The notes beneath the pieces were generated by a model. That model was not told the DNA's origin. It ran no database searches and saw only the letters and a program-made list of their open reading frames with translations. A stretch of 43,953 nt of DNA. Source: Tepidibacillus decaturensis. GTDB taxonomy: Bacteria > Bacillota > Bacilli > Tepidibacillales > Tepidibacillaceae. Shown here in pieces: positions 37,023-43,953 of the stretch (the first letter of the stretch is position 1; every line of letters starts with the position of its first letter). The translations under genes and the position numbers were made by a program. The DNA lies in NCBI RefSeq assembly GCF_001561915.1, contig NZ_LSKU01000001.1:2212551-2256503 (forward strand), given 5' to 3'.

Positions 37023-38278
37023 TTAAGCCCCACGGAAGATTTTTTCCGCTTTCTGTCTAAATAATTTCAACAAATTATGATCTTCCATTTCGATATAATA
37101 GGGTGCTTCGTCATCGGGAGCTAAGATGATTCCTAATTGATGATGATCGCCCTCATAAAGGGAATGTTGAACCAATTTGATATGTCCTGAAAGATTAATG
37201 ATTTCTAGCTTTGCAAAGGCTGATTGACTTTGAAGAGCCTCATAAAGCCCTCGTTTATCAGTAACTGGAATGCCATTCACTTTTTTTATCGTTTCACCCG
37301 ATTTGATCCCCATTCTTGCCGCTGGACTTCCCGGGATCACTTCTAGAACTCTTAGACCATCATTAGGATGAACAAAAAGCACACTTCTTTTTGCTTCTGC
37401 CCTCTTCCCAATAAGTCTTAATCCTTCATGAGCTAGTGCTGCAAAAAGAGCAGCAATGATTTGAAGGGGTAGCCAATATTCTGCAGCAAAAGCTAGTCCA
37501 AATAAAAATACGCTATAAATCATTAAGTGTTTTGAAGCCACTTTGCTTTTTTCAACAGATGTATAAACAGTAGTAACATCTGAATAACCAATGATAGCTG
37601 GAACTGGTAAAATCGTTAGACTTGATGCCCCACCAATCAAAGGCCACCAAGTAGAGGATAGCTCGATTCCTTGACTTGAATCACCAGTAGAAACAACTAA
37701 AAATAAGGGTAGTAGCCAAAAAGCTTGAATATGTTGCCCCCTATCAATTTTCCTCTTTTGGTTTCGATGAATAAGGGTGTCGATGTTTTTTCAGCTTGCA
37801 AGCGAATGAGAAATGCCTCGATCAAATGTAAAATGGCAACAATGGCGATAAGAGAGGGAATATGTAATTGAGTCACCATCTCCCAAAATGGTTTTAACCA
37901 AACTATTTCTGGTGTTGGAAAAAGTCGCATGATACCTGCTAATAGTCCTAATATACCTGCCGCATAGGAAAGACAAAGAAAGCGAATATGAAAAAAAATT
38001 AAAATCGCAGTAATCAACCAAACGATTCCCATCTCATATGGGTGAAATACTACGCCTAATGACATCATCAAACCTGATCCAACTACACCACCAATCAATC
38101 CATATCCGAGAGAACCTAGTACTTCTAAGGGAACTGAATGAATCCGAGAACTAAATAAGGTTCTTTCCAATATCATTTGTCTTCTATATTGAAGGATGAT
38201 CAGAATCAAACCAATATACAACATAGGCTGTAAAAAAAGAAAAGGTATTTTCTTGATCAGTTCAATTAGCAGTTCCAT
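37023..38278 (-). pseudogene. minJ: MinJ-like division-site membrane PDZ protein, single-base frameshift
   Basis: MinJ bridges DivIVA and MinD to control septum placement in Bacillus. The first frame (38278 to 37697) gives six or so membrane helices and ends abnormally after KRGKLIGG. The second (37640 to 37023, open upstream to about 37737) supplies further helices and the PDZ domain (LRVLEVIPGSPAARMGIKSGETIKKVNGIPV). Reading one extra G in the run of five at 37737-37741 joins them as ...KLIGGQHIQAFWLLPLF..., giving about 418 residues, near the length of MinJ. Position between ctpB and uvrB also fits. It is either a true frameshift, a variable homopolymer or a sequence error. Confidence 0.82.
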
Positions 38279-38326
38279 TCATATGACTTCCTTCCCTTGA
38301 TCATTTTGCATAAAATAGCCAATGAA

Positions 38327-38354
38327 AAATACCACATCATCATATGTGGTATTT
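38327..38354 (-). terminator. Terminator after ctpB
   Basis: AAATACCACAT and ATGTGGTATTT form an 11-bp stem. On the minus strand the T-rich end TTTTTCATTGG follows. It ends the ftsEX-M23-ctpB run. Confidence 0.75.
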
Positions 38355-38386
38355 ATTCGATACTTGGATTTCGATTTCCTGCTTTT

Positions 38387-39823
38387 CTATTTTATTGCTT
38401 TTAATAATGTTTCAATGGCTACTTGAAGCTGCAAATCATTTTTTGGATCTCTAATTCGTTCAATGATTTTATCTTGAAGCTTATTAGCAGTAACTTGATC
38501 CACTACACCACTTGCTTTTAATCCATTTGCTTTTTGGAAGGCTTGAACAGCTAAGACCGTCTCTTGATCAAAGTACCCATCAGTTCTTCCTGTTTTATAG
38601 CCTAACCCATTCAATATAATCTGTAGATTTTTCACATCATTACTATTTGTATCTCGTTTTAATTGAATATCTTCTGGAAATGGTGCTGCATGGAAATATT
38701 CAGGCTGTTCCATCTTCACATCAGGTTGAATTCCCTTTTGATGAATCCAATTTCCATTTGGTGTTAACCATTTTGCAACTGTCAATTTAACATTACTGCC
38801 ATCCGAAAGTTCAAAAGGATTCTGTACCGTACCTTTACCAAAGGAAGGCTCTCCAACCACTGGGTAATGTCCAGCCTCTTGTAATGCAGCTACTAATATT
38901 TCAGCAGCACTGGCACTTCCACCGTTAATTAGAGAAACAATCGGGTAGCTTGGTTGTTCCATTTCAGAATGATATTGTTCTCTTTTTTTGTTACGGTCCT
39001 CTACTTGAACAATAATCCCTTTATTTGGGACAACTAAATTCCCAATCTCTAATACACTCTGTAGATATCCACCGGGATTCCCGCGAACATCAATAATTAA
39101 ACCTTTAATACCCTTGCTTTCTAAGTCTTTTAAAGCCTTTTTAAATTCCGCTGCTGTATTCTCACCAAAATTCGTAATTTCAATTTTACCCAATGTTCCT
39201 TTTTTGGAAGAAATCGTGCTTGAATAAACGGTTTCAATTGGAATTTCATCACGTATTACAGTTATCTCAATTGGTGCCTCTATACCTGGGCGAACAATTT
39301 CTAACACTGCTTTTGTCCCTTTTGGTCCTCTAATTTTGCTAACCGCTTCGATTAAATTAAGCCCTTCTAAAGACTCGCCATTCACTTTAATGATTTGGTC
39401 TCTAGGTCGAATTCCTGCTTTTTCAGAAGGACTCCCTTTTATTGGCGCGATCACAGTGATTTTACCATTTTCAATCGTTACCTCTGTCCCAATCCCTTCA
39501 AAAGAATCATTTAAACTTCCGAAAAAATCCTTCGATTCTTTCGCATCCATATATGTGGAATGTGGATCATTTAAGGACTGAACCATACCTCTAATTGCCC
39601 CATCGATTAATTCGTTTCCATTTTTCTTTTCAACATATGATTGTAATATGGTCTGATAAACATCAACTAGTTTATTCATCTCTTTCGGAACGGATTCAGT
39701 TCCAGATGGTTGGTTTATCACGATTCCATTCCCATCAACAACCATTGCAGTGACCAAACTACTTAGTACAATTGATAGTACAAGTAGGATTAATAATGTA
39801 CGACCCTTAACCATCAATTCCAC
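38387..39823 (-). CDS. ctpB: Carboxy-terminal processing protease, S41 family (CtpB-like)
   Basis: A membrane-anchored secreted serine protease. A signal anchor (about 8-29), an N-terminal helical region, PDZ domain (about 105-185: IKGSPSEKAGIRPRDQIIKVNG), the S41 core with predicted catalytic Ser305 (GGSASAAEI) and Lys330 (GEPSFGKGTVQ), and a C-terminal peptidoglycan-binding domain (LQIILNGLGYKTGRTDGYFD) are visible in 478 residues. The start may be this GTG or an ATG three codons on. B. subtilis CtpB processes SpoIVFA in sporulation and has the same neighbours. Here it lies 56 bases after an M23 peptidase gene. Confidence 0.92.
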   Translation of the reverse strand: MELMVKGRTLLILLVLSIVLSSLVTAMVVDGNGIVINQPSGTESVPKEMNKLVDVYQTILQSYVEKKNGNELIDGAIRGMVQSLNDPHSTYMDAKESKDFFGSLNDSFEGIGTEVTIENGKITVIAPIKGSPSEKAGIRPRDQIIKVNGESLEGLNLIEAVSKIRGPKGTKAVLEIVRPGIEAPIEITVIRDEIPIETVYSSTISSKKGTLGKIEITNFGENTAAEFKKALKDLESKGIKGLIIDVRGNPGGYLQSVLEIGNLVVPNKGIIVQVEDRNKKREQYHSEMEQPSYPIVSLINGGSASAAEILVAALQEAGHYPVVGEPSFGKGTVQNPFELSDGSNVKLTVAKWLTPNGNWIHQKGIQPDVKMEQPEYFHAAPFPEDIQLKRDTNSNDVKNLQIILNGLGYKTGRTDGYFDQETVLAVQAFQKANGLKASGVVDQVTANKLQDKIIERIRDPKNDLQLQVAIETLLKAIK

Positions 39824-39879
39824 GCACCACCTTCGTTAGACTATTTACATTATATGATGGGCATGTACAAAATATGAAG

Positions 39880-41064
39880 TTATTTCTTTAAATAATTCCA
39901 TGGATTGACAGCCTGTTTATTTTTCTGAACCTCAAAATGTAAATGTGGACCAGTAGAACGTCCAGTAGAACCAACTTCAGCAATTTTTTCTCCTTTTTTC
40001 ACTTCTTGACCTACTTTTACTTTAATTCCACCATTTCGTATGTGTCCATACAACGTCCAAATACCACTCCCATGATCAATCATCACTGTATTCCCGTAAC
40101 CACTCACATAAGTAGCAAGGATAACAACCCCATCATCTGCTGCAACAATATCTTTTCCTTGTGGAGCACCGATGTCAATTCCATCGTGACCAGTCTTTTT
40201 ACCAGTTATAGGATGGATTCTCAAGCCAAAATCTGAAGTAATTCTAGTACTAGCAGGTAATGGCCAAGCAAACTTCCCACCACTATATTTAATATTTAAT
40301 TTATTTTTTTCCCTTAATAAAGCAGCCTCTTTTTCAGCTAATTCTTTTACTAGATTTTGTTCTTCTTCTTTAAATTCAGCTAATTCTTGTGCCTGTTGGT
40401 TGAGTGAGGCAATTTTCACCTTTCTTTCTTCTTTCTTAGCAACTAATGTTTTTCTTAAATTCTCGGTTTCTCCAAATAACTGTTCCAATCTAGCTAATGA
40501 ACGTTCAATCTCTTTTTTCTTCTCCACGATTGTGTTACGGTCTTTAATATTTTCTTCTAGTATTTTTTTATCTGAATCTACTATTTTTTGTAGGATATTA
40601 AATCTTTGTAAGAAATCTGAAAAACTTGTAGCCCCTAAAAGAACATCAAGGTAATCAACATCTCTATTACGTGCCATCAATCGCACCCTTGTTCTTAATA
40701 GATCGTCCCGTTCTTCTACTCTTTTTTCTGCTAACTCTAATTGATTAGCAGCTTCCTTTGCTTGAGTGGTCACTTTTTCAATTTGACCTTCTAATGTAAA
40801 AATTTTATTTTCTGTTTCGTTAATTTGTGTCTCTAAGGAAACAAGCTCTTTTTGAATGCTTTCTTTTGTTGAATTAATTTGCTTTAGTTGCATGTCAATG
40901 TTTCTTGCTTTATTTGCAGCCTCTTTCTTTTTTAGCTGAATTTGTTGGATCTGCTTGTCCAATTGCTGCGATTTGCTCACGGCTTTAGTTTCAATCATTG
41001 GGAAACTGATAGAAAAAAATAAACTTAGTGTTAGAACCAATGACAGCCATCGTCTTTTATCCAT
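39880..41064 (-). CDS. Secreted coiled-coil M23 (LytM) peptidoglycan endopeptidase of the ftsEX operon
   Basis: The signal peptide (1 to about 28, LVLTLSLFFSISFPMIETKA) is followed by a long coiled coil (about 30-250) and a C-terminal LytM/M23 domain (263-394). The zinc and active-site residues of M23 peptidases appear intact: His293 and Asp297 in GHDGIDIG, His341 in LYGHI, His374 and His376 in PHLHFE. The layout equals EnvC, the FtsEX-controlled activator of Escherichia coli, but EnvC has a degenerate LytM site, so this one is predicted to cut peptidoglycan itself. It lies 71 bases after ftsX. Confidence 0.93.
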   Translation of the reverse strand: MDKRRWLSLVLTLSLFFSISFPMIETKAVSKSQQLDKQIQQIQLKKKEAANKARNIDMQLKQINSTKESIQKELVSLETQINETENKIFTLEGQIEKVTTQAKEAANQLELAEKRVEERDDLLRTRVRLMARNRDVDYLDVLLGATSFSDFLQRFNILQKIVDSDKKILEENIKDRNTIVEKKKEIERSLARLEQLFGETENLRKTLVAKKEERKVKIASLNQQAQELAEFKEEEQNLVKELAEKEAALLREKNKLNIKYSGGKFAWPLPASTRITSDFGLRIHPITGKKTGHDGIDIGAPQGKDIVAADDGVVILATYVSGYGNTVMIDHGSGIWTLYGHIRNGGIKVKVGQEVKKGEKIAEVGSTGRSTGPHLHFEVQKNKQAVNPWNYLKK

Positions 41065-41135
41065 CTATTTTTTCTCCTTCCTCTCCCATTTTTCATTCTT
41101 CGTTTTCAATTCTCAATTCTCAATTCTAAAAATCC

Positions 41136-42023
41136 TTAAATTTTTAGGAATCGCCGCACTGACATCATACTTCCCCAAATTCCAATAAATGCCCCGATCA
41201 CAACTAAGATTAGTGAAATTTGATAAGTTAATGGATATACTGGTAAAAACTTAAAGAATAAAAATGATAGATTCACTTTGTCTAATAGAGTGCGGTAACC
41301 TATGTATAAAAGAATAATTGGGCCAATCGAACCTAAAACCCCTAGTAAAAATCCTTCAACAAAAAATGGCCAGCGTATAAACCAATTTGTTGCTCCAACG
41401 AGCTTCATAATCTGAATTTCTCTTCTTCTGGCGTAAATCGTAATTTTGATCGTATTCGAAATTAAGAACATTGCTGTAAAGGCTAAACCAAGCGTAAAGG
41501 CCAAGCCAATGTTTCTCACCCATTTTGTGACAGCAAATAGTTTCTCAACAGTAGCTTTTCCATAATCTACATTAGAAACCATTTGAATTTTTGCAATTTT
41601 TTCTGCAACCTGTCCAGTGGTCTCGGGATTAAATGCACGAACTTGAAAACTATCATATAGCGAATTTTCTTCATCAAAGCCTTCTAATAGATAGGCATCT
41701 TTCCCTAAACGTTCTTTTAGTTGTTTTAAAAGTTCTTCTTTGGAAATGAAAGTAACGGATTTAACCCCATCCATATTACGTATCTCGTTTTCAATTGCCT
41801 TAATTTGTGCATCTTTTGCATTTAGGTCTAATTCGACAGTAATTTCAACCTGGTCTTCAATAATCTTTGTCATATAATTCACATTCATAGCAAGTAAAAG
41901 AAAGACACCTAATATGAGAAGGGTAATGGCTACCGCACTTACTGATGCAAAGGTCATCCAACCATTTCTGCCAATATTTCGAAAGCCTTCTTTTATATGT
42001 CGTCCTACTGTATTAAGATTCAT
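41136..42023 (-). CDS. ftsX: Cell division protein FtsX
   Basis: The membrane subunit of the FtsEX complex, which couples ATP hydrolysis to extracellular peptidoglycan hydrolases. The protein is 295 residues. One N-terminal membrane helix (FASVSAVAITLLILGVFLLL) is followed by an extracellular domain (about 55-165) and three C-terminal helices, ending SVRRFLKI. The ATG at 42023 follows GAGGTGAA and overlaps ftsE by 11 bases. An upstream reading (MRSRME) lies in ftsE and is rejected. Confidence 0.95.
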   Translation of the reverse strand: MNLNTVGRHIKEGFRNIGRNGWMTFASVSAVAITLLILGVFLLLAMNVNYMTKIIEDQVEITVELDLNAKDAQIKAIENEIRNMDGVKSVTFISKEELLKQLKERLGKDAYLLEGFDEENSLYDSFQVRAFNPETTGQVAEKIAKIQMVSNVDYGKATVEKLFAVTKWVRNIGLAFTLGLAFTAMFLISNTIKITIYARRREIQIMKLVGATNWFIRWPFFVEGFLLGVLGSIGPIILLYIGYRTLLDKVNLSFLFFKFLPVYPLTYQISLILVVIGAFIGIWGSMMSVRRFLKI

Positions 42024-42699
42024 AGCCGTATTCACCTCGCTGCTGATCCCTAACAACACTTCCATTCTCGATCGCAATAACCCGTTTTCTCAACTTATTC
42101 ACGATCTCTTTGTTATGCGTTGCCATCACAATCGTTGTTCCTCGGAAATTGATTTTTTCAAATAAGTCCATAATTTCCCATGAAGTATCAGGGTCAAGAT
42201 TACCTGTTGGTTCATCAGCAATAATCACGGAAGGGCTATTTACTAATGCTCTTGCCAATGCAACTCGTTGTTGTTCCCCACCTGATAATTGATTTGGCAT
42301 AGCATTCATTTTTTCTTTTAAACCAACTAATTCAAGAACTTCAGGCACCCGTTTACGAATCAGTTTTTTTGGCGCCTCAATAACTTCCATTGCAAAAGAT
42401 ACATTTTCATATGCCGTTAAATTGGGTAACAAGCGATAATCTTGAAATACAACACCAATATTACGACGAATTTGCGGAATTTGTCGTTCTTTTAATTTTT
42501 CAACATTAAATCCATTTAAAAAAATTTGACCTTTCGTTGGGCGTTCTTCTCGATACATCAATTTAATAAATGTCGATTTACCGGCACCACTAGGGCCAAC
42601 GACATATACAAATTCACCTTTGTTAATCTTAATATTTATGGCTTGTAAGGCATTAACACCATTCGGATATGTTTTCCAAACATCAAACATTTCTATCAT
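42013..42699 (-). CDS. ftsE: Cell division ATP-binding protein FtsE
   Basis: The cytosolic ATPase partner of FtsX. The 228-residue ABC protein has Walker A VGPSGAGKST, Q-loop VFQDYRLLPNLT, signature LSGGEQQRVALARAL, Walker B VIIADEPTGNLD and the switch MATHNKE. It is the first gene of the run ftsE-ftsX-M23-ctpB. The roughly 280 bases upstream, before the bioY terminator, contain no gene and no promoter I can name with confidence. Confidence 0.96.
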   Translation of the reverse strand: MIEMFDVWKTYPNGVNALQAINIKINKGEFVYVVGPSGAGKSTFIKLMYREERPTKGQIFLNGFNVEKLKERQIPQIRRNIGVVFQDYRLLPNLTAYENVSFAMEVIEAPKKLIRKRVPEVLELVGLKEKMNAMPNQLSGGEQQRVALARALVNSPSVIIADEPTGNLDPDTSWEIMDLFEKINFRGTTIVMATHNKEIVNKLRKRVIAIENGSVVRDQQRGEYGYES

Positions 42700-42980
42700 A
42701 GTTTCACTTCTCTTCCTTATAATCTTAGATGGTGAAATTCATAAGTGGATTTTTATTCTTTTCGACATATCTCCAAAAAATCCTTTAAAAATTTTCAAGA
42801 AATATATGCTTTCCCACCCTCATTTTTCCATTAGCGACACTTTTCTAGTATTTATCTCATTATCTTTGTGAGAAAAAGTATTTCCCGGGAAAAAAATGAC
42901 GAAAAAAGTAAATATGTACAATAACCTAACACTCACAAATAACGCTACTGGATTCATCAAAGTTTCTGGCAACTTTAGAC
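42700..42980. other. Gene-free leader region upstream of ftsE
   Basis: An AT-rich stretch with no credible ORF on either strand. It contains a 12-bp palindrome TTTCCCGGGAAA at 42881-42892 and scattered -10-like sequences. It presumably holds the ftsE promoter, but none stands out. Confidence 0.4.
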
Positions 42981-42987
42981 AAAAAAA

Positions 42988-43017
42988 GACCTCTACATTT
43001 TTTACATAGTAGAGATC
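42988..43017 (-). terminator. Terminator of the bioY transcript
   Basis: On the minus strand GATCTCTAC pairs with GTAGAGGTC (one G-T), followed by seven T residues at 42981-42987. It lies beyond the palindromic element at 43037-43156, so the element would be part of the bioY 3' untranslated region. Confidence 0.8.
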
Positions 43018-43036
43018 CTTTTACTACATTAATTAT

Positions 43037-43156
43037 TTAACTTCCCTCCGAAAGAAGTCTCCCACTTCTAAACGTTAAGGTGTGCCAGCACCAGTGAAAG
43101 TGGGAGATGAATTTCGGTTATGCGTAGCCTAAAGTTGTCTTTTTTTGCTATGATAT
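43037..43156 (+). repeat. 120-bp palindromic element, copy 2 (possible IS200/IS605-type end)
   Basis: An inverted copy of 9-128 with three base differences. The fold is CCGAAA...TCTCCCACTT, the small GGTG/CACC hairpin, then AAGTGGGAGA...TTTCGG and GCGTAGCC, ending in TTTTTTTGCTATGATAT. It lies between the bioY stop and the bioY terminator. No transposase ORF is nearby. Confidence 0.6.
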
Positions 43157-43193
43157 TAGCGGGTAGTTCACTAGGTTTTCTTTATGCTATTTT

Positions 43194-43754
43194 TTAAACT
43201 TCCACCTGTTGGCTTGGTTGAATGATAGGATAGGATTTTTTCATTTGCATGGCTACAACTGCTGCAACAAACGCTTTAATTAGATCCCCTGGAATAAAAG
43301 CAAGGTTAGAAATAAGCGCTTCGTATATATTCAACTTGGCCACGACAGCTAAATAAGGAATCCCAATCGCATAAACGATGAGAATACCACCAATGACATG
43401 AAAAAGAGTCAACTTCCAAACCTTAAGATTTTGCCATGAACGCTCTACTAATAAACCTATGACAAACGCTGCAATTGGCCAACTTAAAACATATCCACCT
43501 GTTGGGCCAAGCAAAACAGATATACCTCCACTTCCACCAGACAAGACTGGTGCTCCTACCGCTGCTAAAAGAACAAGAACGAGCATACTTAAACCACCTC
43601 GTTTAGCTCCTAATACTGATCCTGCCAACATCACGCCTAAGGTTTGCGCAGTAATCGGTACAGGTATAAATGCAAGTGGTATCGCTGGTAAATAACCAAG
43701 TACGGCAACGACCGCAGTAAATAATGCTACATACATCATCTCTTTTAATTTCAT
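43194..43754 (-). CDS. bioY: Biotin transporter substrate-binding subunit BioY
   Basis: The biotin-specific S component of an ECF transporter, in the cytoplasmic membrane. The 186 residues form six hydrophobic segments with family patterns FIPVPITAQTLGVMLAGSVLG, GPTGGYVLSWP and FIPGDLIKAFVAA. No ECF ATPase or T-subunit gene adjoins, so it probably uses shared modules. A BirA box overlapping the promoter predicts repression when biotin is plentiful. Confidence 0.95.
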   Translation of the reverse strand: MKLKEMMYVALFTAVVAVLGYLPAIPLAFIPVPITAQTLGVMLAGSVLGAKRGGLSMLVLVLLAAVGAPVLSGGSGGISVLLGPTGGYVLSWPIAAFVIGLLVERSWQNLKVWKLTLFHVIGGILIVYAIGIPYLAVVAKLNIYEALISNLAFIPGDLIKAFVAAVVAMQMKKSYPIIQPSQQVEV

Positions 43755-43821
43755 CTTTCGTCCCTACCTTCACATCTAATTATCATTAATTGTTTCTAAA
43801 AATTTGGAAATCTTTAACTCT

Positions 43822-43850
43822 AGCATAAAGGTAGGTTCATTATTTGTCAA
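43822..43850 (-). promoter_or_regulatory. bioY promoter
   Basis: On the minus strand TTGACA (43845-43850), a 17-base spacer and TATGCT (43822-43827). The -35 box lies within the BirA operator. Confidence 0.75.
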
Positions 43851-43874
43851 CTTAATTTTTATCAATAGTTAACA
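43845..43874 (-). promoter_or_regulatory. BirA (biotin repressor) operator
   Basis: On the minus strand TGTTAACT, 14 bases, AGTTGACA: the half-site sequence and spacing fit the Firmicute BirA box (TGTTAAC-N14/15-GTTAACA type). Holo-BirA binding here would cover the -35 box and repress bioY. Confidence 0.8.
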
Positions 43875-43894
43875 TTTAATTTTTTAAAGAACAA

Positions 43895-43910
43895 CTTGGC
43901 TTATGCCAAG
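43895..43910 (-). terminator. Hairpin at the right edge, possible terminator of an upstream gene
   Basis: CTTGGC-TTAT-GCCAAG is a perfect 6-bp stem. On the minus strand it is followed by TTGTTCTTT. It may end a gene lying to the right of the window. Confidence 0.4.
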
Positions 43911-43953
43911 CGTTGCACTTATACTTTCCTAAAATCGGGTAGGAGGCTGGCCA

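Noticed and set aside
37697-37741. Programmed frameshifting in the minJ-like gene
   Set aside because: The site reads A GGG GGC, which does not allow good re-pairing in the -1 frame; a single-base loss in the G run is simpler.
41106-41126. CRISPR-like repeat
   Set aside because: Only three abutting 7-bp units, with no spacers and no cas genes.

Overview
This is an AT-rich Bacillales-type chromosomal segment. Every convincing gene reads on the minus strand. Gene order resembles the Bacillus subtilis region running from ftsEX through minJ, uvrBA, hprK, lgt, ppaX and his to a yvcD-like TPR gene, so this is mostly core chromosome. A thermophilic or anaerobic Bacillales lineage of the Tepidibacillus/Vulcanibacillus kind would fit (short HisG with HisZ, acyl-CoA-dehydratase-type activases, NreBC-like two-component pair), but the genus is inference.

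Layout in transcription order, from high to low coordinates. bioY (43.2-43.75 kb) lies behind a BirA operator that overlaps its promoter. ftsE-ftsX-M23 peptidase-ctpB form a division and cell-wall operon, followed by a minJ-like gene broken by a 1-base frameshift in a G run. uvrB-uvrA follow, with a LexA (SOS) box upstream, then a PspC protein. Next is a pantothenate run, DUF2520-panB-panC-panD-Cof phosphatase-PucR/CdaR-type regulator. A sugar-ABC ATPase (msmX-like) has a CcpA cre site, and it is followed by hprK-lgt-yvoD-ppaX-yvoF.

From about 21.3 to 9.8 kb an accessory block interrupts the Bacillus order. It holds an NreBC-like two-component pair, two small unknown membrane proteins, a tandem BadF/BcrA-type ATPase split by a -1 frame change at a perfect A AAA AAG slippery heptamer, its DUF2229 partner, a LacI regulator destroyed by a small deletion, and a GH13 maltogenic amylase/neopullulanase. 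The block ends at the histidine operon hisZGDBHAF-hisIE, followed by hisJ and the TPR gene.

The most unusual content is non-coding. A family of structured repeats (about 50-110 bp) occurs at four intergenic places, mostly in pairs. The outer stems differ completely between some loci yet stay complementary, while the two strands of a large internal loop are conserved, and three arrays end 0-2 bases from a stop codon. Separately, a 120-bp palindromic element, possibly an IS200/IS605-type end, occurs once at each end of the window in inverted orientation (117 of 120 bases identical). No tRNA, rRNA or CRISPR array was seen.
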